Positions 17,155 through 24,817 of a DNA stretch of 49,410 nucleotides are shown in pieces. The DNA lies in the NCBI GenBank assembly GCA_001603115.1, contig LVBG01000001.1:1-49410 (forward strand), in the 5' to 3' direction. The position numbers and the translations under genes are program-made. The number at the start of each line of letters is the position of its first letter. Position 1 is the stretch's first letter. This DNA comes from Spirochaetales bacterium Spiro_05 (lineage in GTDB: Bacteria; Spirochaetota; Spirochaetia; Sphaerochaetales; Sphaerochaetaceae). Under the pieces are notes generated by a model that had not been told where the DNA came from, searched no databases, and saw nothing but the letters and a program-made list of their open reading frames with translations.

Positions 17155-17685
17155 ATGAAGATCATCCTTGAGACGGAACGTCTGCTGCTTCGTGAAATGA
17201 CACAGCAAGACTATCCGATGCTGTCTGCAATCCTGCAGGATGCCCAGACCATGTATGCGTATGAAGGGCCTTTTTCGGATGAGGAAACACAAGCTTGGCT
17301 TGAACGGAATCTGAAGCGATACAAAGAGGATGGATTCGGCCTCTGGGCGGTTGCCCTCAAAGAGACCGGAATCATGATCGGACAAGCTGGGCTTACCTGG
17401 CAAACCATAGGTGACGCCAAGGTCTTGGAGGTTGGATACCTGTTCAACCGTGCGTACTGGGGCAAGGGGTATGCAACCGAAGCTGCTCTTGCTTGCAAGA
17501 AGTACGCATTCTCTCAACTGCATGCAAAAGAGGTCTACTCCATCATCCGCGACACGAACATTGCTTCAATGAATGTGGCAATCAGAGGTGGTATGCTTGC
17601 AAGAATCCGATTCGTCAAACACTATCGTGGTGCAGATATGCCTCATCTGGTCTTTTCTGCCAAACGGGATGATATGCATATATGA
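17155..17685 (+). CDS. GNAT family acetyltransferase (RimJ/RimL type)
   Basis: This 176-residue protein begins LETERLLLREMTQQDYP, the usual opening of RimJ/RimL-type acetyltransferases, and has the acetyl-CoA loop NRAYWGKGYATEA. Later it shows IRDTNIASMNVAIRGGM, matching the N-S-x-x-v-xxk-G region. The ATG at 17155 has a GGGGAG ribosome-binding site and is preferred over a start 30 bp upstream. It begins 64 bp after the transporter operon and ends in a terminator hairpin. The target is unknown. Confidence 0.85.
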   Translation: MKIILETERLLLREMTQQDYPMLSAILQDAQTMYAYEGPFSDEETQAWLERNLKRYKEDGFGLWAVALKETGIMIGQAGLTWQTIGDAKVLEVGYLFNRAYWGKGYATEAALACKKYAFSQLHAKEVYSIIRDTNIASMNVAIRGGMLARIRFVKHYRGADMPHLVFSAKRDDMHI

Positions 17686-17725
17686 GCATACTCACCCTCT
17701 GAAAGCCAGATTCGTGTTAGGCTGC

Positions 17726-17749
17726 ACGGTGCGTATGTGCACCGTTTTT
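17726..17749 (+). terminator. Rho-independent terminator after the GNAT gene
   Basis: ACGGTGC (17726-17732) pairs with GCACCGT (17739-17745) around a six-base loop. The downstream arm runs straight into a T tract at 17745-17749. Confidence 0.65.
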
Positions 17750-17918
17750 CCTTGCAGTCGAGTCAGGATTTGGATAAGCTCTTATTGCATACATCTCACA
17801 CGAAACAGCAAGGAATAAGTATGGTCCAAACTTCGAAGAGAGGGTTTCGCATTCACTGTACACCCAGCACCTTCCTTCCAATGCTCACATTGTCCAATGC
17901 AGAACAACGGAGGTTGCC

Positions 17919-19139
17919 ATGAAAATACTCCTTCCCGACTTCTTGCGGGGCTTGGTTTCCTCAATCATGTATATGCTCCTGCTCTTCACCCTGACAAAAT
18001 CAAAATTGGCGGGACGCAGGAAAACCATCCTCTTCATGACCTTGGCCTTCGCCACCAACATCGGAAGCGCCATCTGGTTCTATATCCAAGGGGATCTGAC
18101 CGGCCTTTCACGATTCACCCTCCTTCTGTTCATCGTGGTGGCCATCATCCTCAAGCCCCTGACTAAGCTGAGCATCATGCAGTGGTCCTTCACTTTTCTC
18201 ACCTCGGTAAATATTGCCATGATGATCATTGCGCTCAGTTTCTATCTGGGCAGGCTGTTTCCTACTCCTGAGTATCCACATATTGTCTTCCGATTCGTTC
18301 TCTATCTTTTGGTGATTCATCTGTTCAAGCGGTACTTCCTCAACGCCTACCAGTCGGTGGTGAAGAACTGGCCATCCTTTTCGATACTGATGATGTTCAT
18401 CTTTCTCAATCTGGCCTACTACTTTTTTGTAACTGACGATATCAAGCTGAGCTTGGATCAGAACCGACTGCCGATTTTGCTGTTGACAGCCCTCTCTCTG
18501 GCCGCCTACGGAACCATTTTCTATTCGCTGAACAAGCTTGCTTCCTTGTATACCCTTGAGAAAGAGAACCAGATGATTCACCAGGAAAGCGAAAAACTCC
18601 AGGTTGCCGCAGCACAGATGGAGAAGTATGCCAAGTATGATATGCTCACAGGCCTCCCCAATAGACGCTTTTTCTTCGAACGATTGGAGAGTATAGCTGT
18701 TCAGTACAAGAAGGAAACACACATATCAGCTATCCTCTTCATCGACTTGGATGCGTTCAAGGAGATCAATGACACCCATGGCCATGAGGGTGGAGATTCG
18801 GTCCTGGTCGCAATAGGGAATCGTCTGATGCAGTGCGTTCGGGAAACAGATTTTGTAGCCAGACTGGGAGGGGATGAGTTTGCAGTCATTGTCCATGACA
18901 TCGAAGATCATCTGCATGTAGAGCACTTGGCCCAAAGAATCCTTGCAGCCATCCAGGAACCCATCATCTTGGGTGCAGAATCCTGCACCGCCAACGCATC
19001 CATAGGCATCGCGTTCCATCCCGATGCCGGACAGGACAGTGAAACATTGCTCCGCAATGCCGACGCGGCGATGTACGCGGTCAAGCGGAGAGGAAAAGGC
19101 GGTGTTTGCATTTTTGGAAACTGCAAAGAAAGGGAGTGA
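17919..19139 (+). CDS. Membrane-anchored diguanylate cyclase (GGDEF domain)
   Basis: This 406-residue protein has six or more hydrophobic segments in residues 1-205, a short coiled linker at 208-235 and a C-terminal GGDEF domain. The catalytic GGDEF is intact at 317-321 and is preceded five residues earlier by an RxxD product-inhibition site (308-311), so it is probably an active, feedback-inhibited cyclase making cyclic di-GMP. The sensory domain is unlike a named family that I recognise. A GGAGGTTGCC ribosome-binding site supports the start. Confidence 0.92.
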   Translation: MKILLPDFLRGLVSSIMYMLLLFTLTKSKLAGRRKTILFMTLAFATNIGSAIWFYIQGDLTGLSRFTLLLFIVVAIILKPLTKLSIMQWSFTFLTSVNIAMMIIALSFYLGRLFPTPEYPHIVFRFVLYLLVIHLFKRYFLNAYQSVVKNWPSFSILMMFIFLNLAYYFFVTDDIKLSLDQNRLPILLLTALSLAAYGTIFYSLNKLASLYTLEKENQMIHQESEKLQVAAAQMEKYAKYDMLTGLPNRRFFFERLESIAVQYKKETHISAILFIDLDAFKEINDTHGHEGGDSVLVAIGNRLMQCVRETDFVARLGGDEFAVIVHDIEDHLHVEHLAQRILAAIQEPIILGAESCTANASIGIAFHPDAGQDSETLLRNADAAMYAVKRRGKGGVCIFGNCKERE

Positions 19140-19238
19140 CTTGCTTGGCAACCGAGCTATCCGACAATTCTCTACCATCTATGTCGAGCATCATGATACG
19201 GCAGATGCTACTCTGGCACCCAGAAGAGGAGAAATGGC

Positions 19239-19601
19239 ATGGTTGATCAGTTACAGAACGTCGTAACCTATATTGAGAACCATCTTGGAGAAGATCTCTC
19301 ATCAGATGAGTTGGTGCACCTCATCAAAGGTTCAGCCTACAATTTCAACAAGGTATTTCTCGCATTGTCCGGCTATTCGGTCAGCGAATACATCAGAGTT
19401 CGGCGCTTGTCCGAAGCAAACAAGGCGTTGCTTCAAGGGATGAGTGTCACTGATGTTGCCTATCGGTATGGGTACAATTCGCTGGATGGATTCAGCCGAG
19501 CTTTTGCAGCATGGGCTGGATTGCTCCCCTCTGAGGTCCAGAGATCAGGGTTCAGCAAAGCCACGCCCATCCTCTCCTTCAAAATCACCGTGAATGGATG
19601 A
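19239..19601 (+). CDS. AraC-type DNA-binding protein (N-terminal part of a divided regulator)
   Basis: This 120-residue protein contains the two helix-turn-helix motifs of the AraC family, ending with DVAYRYGYNSLDGFSRAFAAWAG. A strong AGAGGAG ribosome-binding site precedes the ATG. It stops at a TGA (19599-19601), and two codons later in the same frame the next coding sequence begins with a GyrI-like domain. In many bacteria these two domains form one protein of about 290 residues, so this gene looks like the front part of a regulator divided by a nonsense codon or by natural splitting. Confidence 0.82.
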   Translation: MVDQLQNVVTYIENHLGEDLSSDELVHLIKGSAYNFNKVFLALSGYSVSEYIRVRRLSEANKALLQGMSVTDVAYRYGYNSLDGFSRAFAAWAGLLPSEVQRSGFSKATPILSFKITVNG

Positions 19602-19607
19602 ACCAGT

Positions 19608-20102
19608 ATGGAGTGTAGAATCAAGAAAATGCCCGCATTCAAGCTTGCGGGAGTTACAAAACGGGTACCGATGCAATTTGAGGGCGTGAACCAGGAAATC
19701 GTATCGTTGGCACAATCGATCACAGCCGAGCAACGGGAAGCGATGCACCGACTGCAGAACATCGAGCCGAGGGAGATAGTTAATGCTTCCTTTGATGCAG
19801 ATGCCAACTTTCTGAAAGAGGACGGATACTTGACCCATCTCATCGGGGTGTTGACCTCAGAAGATGAGACAAGTCCACTTTTGGAGTATGTTCCGGTCGA
19901 AGCAATGAGTTGGGCGGTCTTCCCCTGTGAGGGGCCCTTCCCCTCCGCATTGCAGGACACCATGGCACGGATCTACTCAGAATGGCTGCCGGTTTCGGGG
20001 TACGAAGTCATCAATGCGCCCTCTTTCTCCTTCACCAGGATGGATCAAGGCAAACCGGGATATGCATACAGTGAGGTGTGGACTCCTGTCAAAGCACGCT
20101 AA
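19608..20102 (+). CDS. GyrI-like effector-binding domain protein (C-terminal part of a divided regulator)
   Basis: This 164-residue protein begins MECRIKKMPAFKLAG, the typical opening of the GyrI-like/AraC effector-binding domain, and ends with YSEVWTPV, its typical final strand. It lies in the same frame as the preceding AraC-type gene, separated by TGA plus two codons. No good ribosome-binding site is seen before its ATG, so it would depend on translational coupling or readthrough. It may bind a hydrophobic small molecule. A terminator follows. Confidence 0.8.
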   Translation: MECRIKKMPAFKLAGVTKRVPMQFEGVNQEIVSLAQSITAEQREAMHRLQNIEPREIVNASFDADANFLKEDGYLTHLIGVLTSEDETSPLLEYVPVEAMSWAVFPCEGPFPSALQDTMARIYSEWLPVSGYEVINAPSFSFTRMDQGKPGYAYSEVWTPVKAR

Positions 20103-20124
20103 GAGACGAGCTACTTGAAATATT

Positions 20125-20152
20125 CAACCCTCCCAAGTTTTTGGAAGGGTTG
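20125..20152. terminator. Bidirectional terminator
   Basis: CAACCCTCCCAA (20125-20136) and TTGGAAGGGTTG (20141-20152) form a 12-bp stem with one mismatch and a GTTT loop, flanked by AT-rich sequence on both sides. It lies between convergent genes and could serve both. Confidence 0.75.
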
Positions 20153-20162
20153 TATATTTTCC

Positions 20163-20981
20163 TTATTTCACGCCCTCGATCGCGTGGGTCTCCTTCGTCA
20201 AATCGTTGGCAATGTCCATAGAAGCAAAGGAAGAAGAGGAAGGAAGCTGGATCTGGTAGGTCTTCATATCACCCATCCTCAGATTCCCTTGTGAAAGCGT
20301 TGCTTCCAGAAGATGACCGCCTCTGCTTGCATCGGATGAGAGAAAGTGCAGGTGCCAGGTAGGCATGTTGATCCCATTCACGTACTGTGGACAACGGAAT
20401 GCAACGATTGTACCCTTCTCATCTTGATACTCATACTCCTTCTGCTCTGCAGCAATCGCCGAAAGTCTGGGATAGGGCTTTGTCTGTCCCGGTACGCTAC
20501 GTACCCTGATGGAAGAGAAAGAACCCGTTATGACCGCTGCATAGAACCGGTTGAAATCATTGCTCGTACGGGCAATGGTCTGATCCAGCGCCGCTTTGAG
20601 AGCATTGATGTCAACAATGTTTGCAAGAGACCCCTCGTGAATATCCGCTTCAAAGTGGACTGCCATGGCAAAAGGTACCAGAACTTCATCATCGGGTATC
20701 ACCACTGTACCATCGGCCTTTGCCTGATACACTGTTCCATCCAGCAGGATCATTTCCCCTTCCAAGGTGTCGAAGGTACCGATGCCTGTATCACCCAGCT
20801 CTTTCAGCTCCCCTACGGAAATGATGCCATCATACTCCCCAAGCAGCAGCGCGTTGAGCACCGAGATCTGATGAAGCGTATCCGTCTCCTTTGAGGTGGA
20901 GGCACACCCCACCAAGGCCAAGGTCAGCAGCAATATGCCCATCATACAAAGTCCAGTTCGCCCTGCTTCTTTCTTTTTCAT
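20163..20981 (-). CDS. Alpha-acetolactate decarboxylase with lipoprotein signal
   Basis: This 272-residue protein matches acetolactate decarboxylase, which turns acetolactate into acetoin. The DTLEGEMILLDG segment lies near residue 71, and the zinc ligands His210, His212 and His223 are in the pattern HLH-x10-H. The N-terminus is a lipoprotein signal peptide with lipobox LVGC (Cys26). This predicts an enzyme tethered to the outside of the cytoplasmic membrane, whereas most family members are cytoplasmic. No acetolactate synthase gene is nearby. It faces a terminator shared with the regulator gene. Confidence 0.88.
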   Translation of the reverse strand: MKKKEAGRTGLCMMGILLLTLALVGCASTSKETDTLHQISVLNALLLGEYDGIISVGELKELGDTGIGTFDTLEGEMILLDGTVYQAKADGTVVIPDDEVLVPFAMAVHFEADIHEGSLANIVDINALKAALDQTIARTSNDFNRFYAAVITGSFSSIRVRSVPGQTKPYPRLSAIAAEQKEYEYQDEKGTIVAFRCPQYVNGINMPTWHLHFLSSDASRGGHLLEATLSQGNLRMGDMKTYQIQLPSSSSFASMDIANDLTKETHAIEGVK

Positions 20982-21099
20982 GTTTGTTCATTCCCCTCTT
21001 TAAGAACGATACAAGGGTCTGGATTCCGACGCAAGAAGAATACCGATTTTGACAAGAACAAATGCATGCAGTACGATGGAAAGAGCAAAGGAGCATACC

Positions 21100-21450
21100 A
21101 TGGCAGCACACTCCATCTTCAGCATGAGCTTTGCGCGGGTGTACCCTCTCTACATCCAGAAAGCAGAAAAGAAAGGCCGAACGAAGCAGGAAGTGGACCA
21201 GATCATTCGCTGGCTGTTCGGCTACAACCAGCATGAGATCGACGCTCATGTGCAGCAAGGAACCGACTTTGAGACCTTCATCCGCCAAAGCCCTGAGCCA
21301 AACCCAAAGCGAATGCATATTACCGGTTCTATCTGTGGCGTACATTTGCAGGACATCACCGACCCCATCATGCGGGAGATCAGGTATCTGGACAAACTCA
21401 TCGATGAGCTGGCCAAGGGCAAGGCGATGGAGAAGATCCTCCGTTCCTAA
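21100..21450 (+). CDS. DUF2200 family protein
   Basis: This 116-residue protein closely fits the DUF2200 pattern: MAAHSIFSMSFARVYPLYIQ at the start, IIRWLFGYN, ITGSICGV, and a C-terminus reading REIRYLDKLIDELAKGKAME. The ATG at 21100 has an AAAGGAG ribosome-binding site; 17 upstream codons in frame are rejected. The family has no known function that I can state. Confidence 0.88.
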   Translation: MAAHSIFSMSFARVYPLYIQKAEKKGRTKQEVDQIIRWLFGYNQHEIDAHVQQGTDFETFIRQSPEPNPKRMHITGSICGVHLQDITDPIMREIRYLDKLIDELAKGKAMEKILRS

Positions 21451-21495
21451 CGAGTACCTATCCGAAAAGCCACGGCAAAAGGCAACAAGGTGGAG

Positions 21496-21898
21496 CTATG
21501 CTTCTGCTGCGACGAAAAGAGTCGGTGCAGGAAAGGTACACCCAACATCGGAGGGAACATGGTCCCCGCTTGCTGTATGGCAATTACTCATGAGTGGGAC
21601 GCCACCGCGATCTGGATCTTCCATACAGAGTCCGGATGGAACAAAAATGGCCTTGCCCGGGGAACCCAGGGTTTCACCATGCACCGTGGCAAGAGTCAGA
21701 TACTCATCAGAGCCGAGGATCTCATCGAGGGAGATACCAAAGAGTCGGCAGTGGTGTTTCAGCGAGTTCCGATTGGGAGAACCCCTGCCAGTCTCCGATT
21801 TGGAGACCGTAACACGGGAAACAAACACTTTTTCGGCAAGGTTTCTGTGTCAGGCTGGAGGCAAGCCGTACCGAATTGAGTTTCTCATTGACTTGCAT
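21496..21898 (-). pseudogene. XRE-family regulator gene disrupted by a frameshift
   Basis: The minus strand encodes MQVNEKLNSVRLASSLTQK from 21898. After a break near 21838-21842 a second frame continues LAEKVFVSRVTVSKSETGRG and then LFGISLDEILGS. Together these make a complete XRE helix-turn-helix, but the two parts are in different frames, consistent with loss of two bases (or gain of one) between TQK and LAEK. The downstream sequence stays open to 21496 but resembles no domain I know. The frameshift is seen directly; the gene was probably inactivated recently, unless the break is a sequencing error. Confidence 0.72.
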
Positions 21899-21989
21899 CC
21901 TTTCCATACTTTTTTCGAAATTTGTTGCATTTCACACCCCTAACCTAGGTTTTTTATGCACCTAATGGAACAATCATACTGTGTTTTTT

Positions 21990-22018
21990 TTTACTTTCTC
22001 CCAATCTTGCCGTATACT
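21990..22018 (+). promoter_or_regulatory. Candidate promoter of the nqr operon
   Basis: TTTACT (21990-21995) and TATACT (22013-22018) are 17 bp apart, 25 bp before the nqrB start codon. Confidence 0.55.
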
Positions 22019-22043
22019 GGAGCAAATACAAGGGGTAGGTACC

Positions 22044-23018
22044 GTGAAAATCCAAAAACAACAAGCAATGCGTACAGTTTTGTATGCTCTCTTTCCTCTC
22101 TGTCTTGCTGCAGTGTATTTTTTCGGCTGGCGATTCATTGCAGTATTGGCCGTCACCGTGGCTACAGGTCTGCTCTGCGAGTGGCTCATGGCGAAACGAT
22201 ACGGCTTCAAGATTACTGAGTCGCTCTTTGTCTCATGCACACTTTTTGCACTCTCATTGCCACCGACTTTGCCCCTGTGGATTGCTGTAGTCGGCATCGC
22301 ATTCGGCATCGTCTTCGGTAAGATGATCTTCGGTGGATTCGGAAAGAACATCTTCAATCCGGCAATCACTGGCCGAGCTTTCATCTACATCAGCTTCGGT
22401 CTTCCCATGACCGCCAAGTTCGTAGGCAATGCCACCGATCTCGGGTATTTCCCTGCCGGTCTCTTCTCATGGGTAAGCCAAGCCGACAGTGTCTCAGCTG
22501 CCACACCACTGGTCACCCGCACTGAACCTCTGGTGAATCTTCTCACAGGCTTCACCAGCGGAAGTTTTGGAGAGACAAGTGCTCTTCTCATCATCCTTGG
22601 CGGGTTGTACATCATCTACAAGAAGGCTGCAAACTGGAAGATTGTGATTTCCTCCTTGGTCTCATTCCTCCTCTTACAGACAATCCTATGGGCAAGTGGG
22701 GTGCAAATTGCCACTGAACGAGGGTTACTTGCAGTGATCGATCCCCTCACAGCACTTCTTTCGGGCAGCTTCCTCTTTGCCGCTTTCTTCATGATCACCG
22801 ACCCTGTCTCCGCCTCGCAGTCCACCGATGCAGGCAGATACATCTATGGGGCGATGTTCGGCATCCTGGTTGTCCTGATCAGGACCTTCTCCACCTGGAT
22901 CGAAGGGGTCACCTTCGCCATCCTCCTGGCAAATATGTTCGCTCCCTTGCTCGACACCTTGCTCAAAGGGGCAAAGGCCAAGAAAAAACTGAAAGCAGCG
23001 AAAGGAGGTGCAGCATGA
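22044..23018 (+). CDS. nqrB: Na+-translocating NADH:quinone oxidoreductase subunit B
   Basis: This 324-residue membrane protein has about ten hydrophobic segments. It contains GKNIFNPAITGRAF near residue 100, the flavinylation-type motif DSVSAAT with Thr154 as predicted covalent FMN site, GETSALLIILGG, and MITDPVSASQ. These fit NqrB/RnfD, and the NqrF gene downstream makes it NqrB. I choose the GTG at 22044, preceded by a G-rich ribosome-binding region. An ATG at 22068 has none. It is the first gene of the operon and no nqrA precedes it. Confidence 0.87.
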   Translation: MKIQKQQAMRTVLYALFPLCLAAVYFFGWRFIAVLAVTVATGLLCEWLMAKRYGFKITESLFVSCTLFALSLPPTLPLWIAVVGIAFGIVFGKMIFGGFGKNIFNPAITGRAFIYISFGLPMTAKFVGNATDLGYFPAGLFSWVSQADSVSAATPLVTRTEPLVNLLTGFTSGSFGETSALLIILGGLYIIYKKAANWKIVISSLVSFLLLQTILWASGVQIATERGLLAVIDPLTALLSGSFLFAAFFMITDPVSASQSTDAGRYIYGAMFGILVVLIRTFSTWIEGVTFAILLANMFAPLLDTLLKGAKAKKKLKAAKGGAA

Positions 23019-23608
23019 ACACACAACCTACTTTTTATCGTGAGCGCATCTATCCGCTCTTGTTCATGTTCATCGTCACATTCCTCTGCATCCTGTTGAC
23101 AGCAGGCATCTACCTGCTGACCCAGGACAAAGCCACTGCAAACGAACTCTCCTTCACCCGCAGGGCCATCCTGCAGGCAGGAGGTGTAAGCTTTGAAAAC
23201 ACCACGGCAGGAATTGAGCTGGCTTTCAATGAGAAGATTGCTGTCGAGGATGGCTACTACACCACCCAAGGCCCTGATGGGACGCGTTACATCATCCCCC
23301 TCCAGGGTCCCGGGCTTTGGGGGACGATCGCCCTCATGGTGGGCATGGAAGAGGACCTGAGAACCTTCAGCGGCCTTGCCATTGTCAGCCAGAACGAGAC
23401 ACCAGGACTTGGAGCTCGTATCGAGGAGAGCTGGTTTACTGCCCAATTCAAGGGAAAAACTGCACCCTTCAAGATGGTGGAGGAAGGAACTGCCTCTGCA
23501 CAGAACGAAGTGGATGCCATTACCGGAGCTACCAGAACCTCAGAGTACTTCCTGAACCTGACCAACCGAGCCGCAGATGATGCAAAGCGCATCATCAGAG
23601 GAGAGTGA
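23015..23608 (+). CDS. nqrC: Na+-translocating NADH:quinone oxidoreductase subunit C
   Basis: This 197-residue subunit has one N-terminal membrane helix and an FMN-binding domain. The flavinylation motif DAITGAT places the predicted covalently bound FMN on Thr173. An ApbE-type transferase would be needed to attach it, and none is in this window. The start overlaps the nqrB stop (ATGA) behind a strong AAAGGAGGTG ribosome-binding site. Confidence 0.9.
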   Translation: MNTQPTFYRERIYPLLFMFIVTFLCILLTAGIYLLTQDKATANELSFTRRAILQAGGVSFENTTAGIELAFNEKIAVEDGYYTTQGPDGTRYIIPLQGPGLWGTIALMVGMEEDLRTFSGLAIVSQNETPGLGARIEESWFTAQFKGKTAPFKMVEEGTASAQNEVDAITGATRTSEYFLNLTNRAADDAKRIIRGE

Positions 23609-23609
23609 T

Positions 23610-24221
23610 ATGGCCAAAAACACCCTACGAAAAACCTTTATGGAACCACTGGGGAAGAACAACCCCGTGTTTGTCCAGATTCTTGGCATTTGTTCCACCT
23701 TGGCGGTGACGAACAAGTTGCAAAACACCCTGGTCATGACGCTTGGCGTCATGTTCACCACCGCCCTTTCGAGCTTCACGCTCTCGCTGATCAGAAACCA
23801 CATACCATCCCGTATCAGGATGATGGTGGAAACCATGATCATCGCCACCTTCGTCATCATCGTAGACATCGTGCTCAAGGCGTTCTACCCAGAGATGTGG
23901 AAGCAACTCGGCCCCTATGTGGGACTGATCATCACCAACTGCATCATCATGGGGCGTGTCGAGGCTTTTGCCCTGCAAAACAAGCCGATGCTCTCCTTGG
24001 TGGACGGCTTGGCGTCCGGGCTTGGATACGCCTACGTACTCTTGGCAATCGCGTTTGTTCGTGAACTCTTGGGGACAGGCAGCCTCTGGGGCTACAGGAT
24101 CCTGGGAAGCTGGTGGACCAACTGGTCGATCATGATCATGCCCCCTGGCGGATTCTTCGTTCTCGCAATCCTTATCTGGATCATCCGCGAAACCATCATG
24201 AAGGAGGCCAAGCATGACTGA
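23610..24221 (+). CDS. nqrD: Na+-translocating NADH:quinone oxidoreductase subunit D
   Basis: This 203-residue membrane protein of the NqrD/RnfE family has about six helices. GLIITNCIIMGRVEAFAL is in the middle and contains the conserved cysteine that ligates the intramembrane Fe-S centre shared with NqrE. The ATG follows the nqrC stop by one base and has a GAGGAG ribosome-binding site. Eleven upstream codons in frame are rejected. Confidence 0.92.
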   Translation: MAKNTLRKTFMEPLGKNNPVFVQILGICSTLAVTNKLQNTLVMTLGVMFTTALSSFTLSLIRNHIPSRIRMMVETMIIATFVIIVDIVLKAFYPEMWKQLGPYVGLIITNCIIMGRVEAFALQNKPMLSLVDGLASGLGYAYVLLAIAFVRELLGTGSLWGYRILGSWWTNWSIMIMPPGGFFVLAILIWIIRETIMKEAKHD

Positions 24222-24807
24222 GTCAATGATTCCCTTCGCCATCTTCTTTGCATCCATCTTCACCGGTAACATCCTTCTGACCAATTACCTTGGCATGTGT
24301 TCGTTCCTCTCGGTTTCCAAGGAGCTCAAGACATCCCTTGGCCTGGGTGCTGCCGTCATATTTGTCATGGCAACCACCACTCCCCTGAACTGGCTCGTAT
24401 ACCAGTATCTGTTGCTCCCTTTCGGACTTGAGTATCTGCGCTTCATCGTCTTCATCATCGTCATCGCGGCCTTCGTACAACTGACCGAGATGACCATCGA
24501 ACGCTACAGCGAACCACTGTATCAGAGTCTGGGAATATTCCTGCCGCTGATCACCGTCAACTGCGCCATCCTGGGTGTAAGTCTGTTCATGGTCATCAGG
24601 GAGTACACCTTCTTCACATCATTCCTGTTTGGACTGGGAAGTGGGATAGGTTGGTTCATTGCCATCATCGCAATGGCCGGCATTCGTCAGAAGATGAAGA
24701 ATGCCAATGTGCCCCCCGCCCTGGATGGCCCTGCCATAACCTTGGTGATCGCCGGCTTCATGGCCATGGCCTTCATGGGCTTCTCGGGCATGATAGCCCT
24801 ATCCTAA
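24214..24807 (+). CDS. nqrE: Na+-translocating NADH:quinone oxidoreductase subunit E
   Basis: This 197-residue membrane protein of the NqrE/RnfA family has six helices. NYLGMCSFLSVS near residue 25 and LPLITVNCAILGVSLF near residue 108 carry the two conserved cysteines expected for the intramembrane iron centre shared with NqrD. The gene overlaps nqrD by 8 bp, implying coupled translation. Confidence 0.93.
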   Translation: MTESMIPFAIFFASIFTGNILLTNYLGMCSFLSVSKELKTSLGLGAAVIFVMATTTPLNWLVYQYLLLPFGLEYLRFIVFIIVIAAFVQLTEMTIERYSEPLYQSLGIFLPLITVNCAILGVSLFMVIREYTFFTSFLFGLGSGIGWFIAIIAMAGIRQKMKNANVPPALDGPAITLVIAGFMAMAFMGFSGMIALS

Positions 24808-24817
24808 GGAGTACAGC

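Noticed and set aside
21490..21879. 129-codon plus-strand frame after the DUF2200 gene
   Set aside because: The opposite strand carries readable XRE motifs, and this frame shows no family resemblance and lacks a convincing start.
23625..24284. 219-codon minus-strand frame opposite nqrD
   Set aside because: It is the mirror of a hydrophobic gene, with a histidine- and aspartate-rich product and no ribosome-binding evidence.
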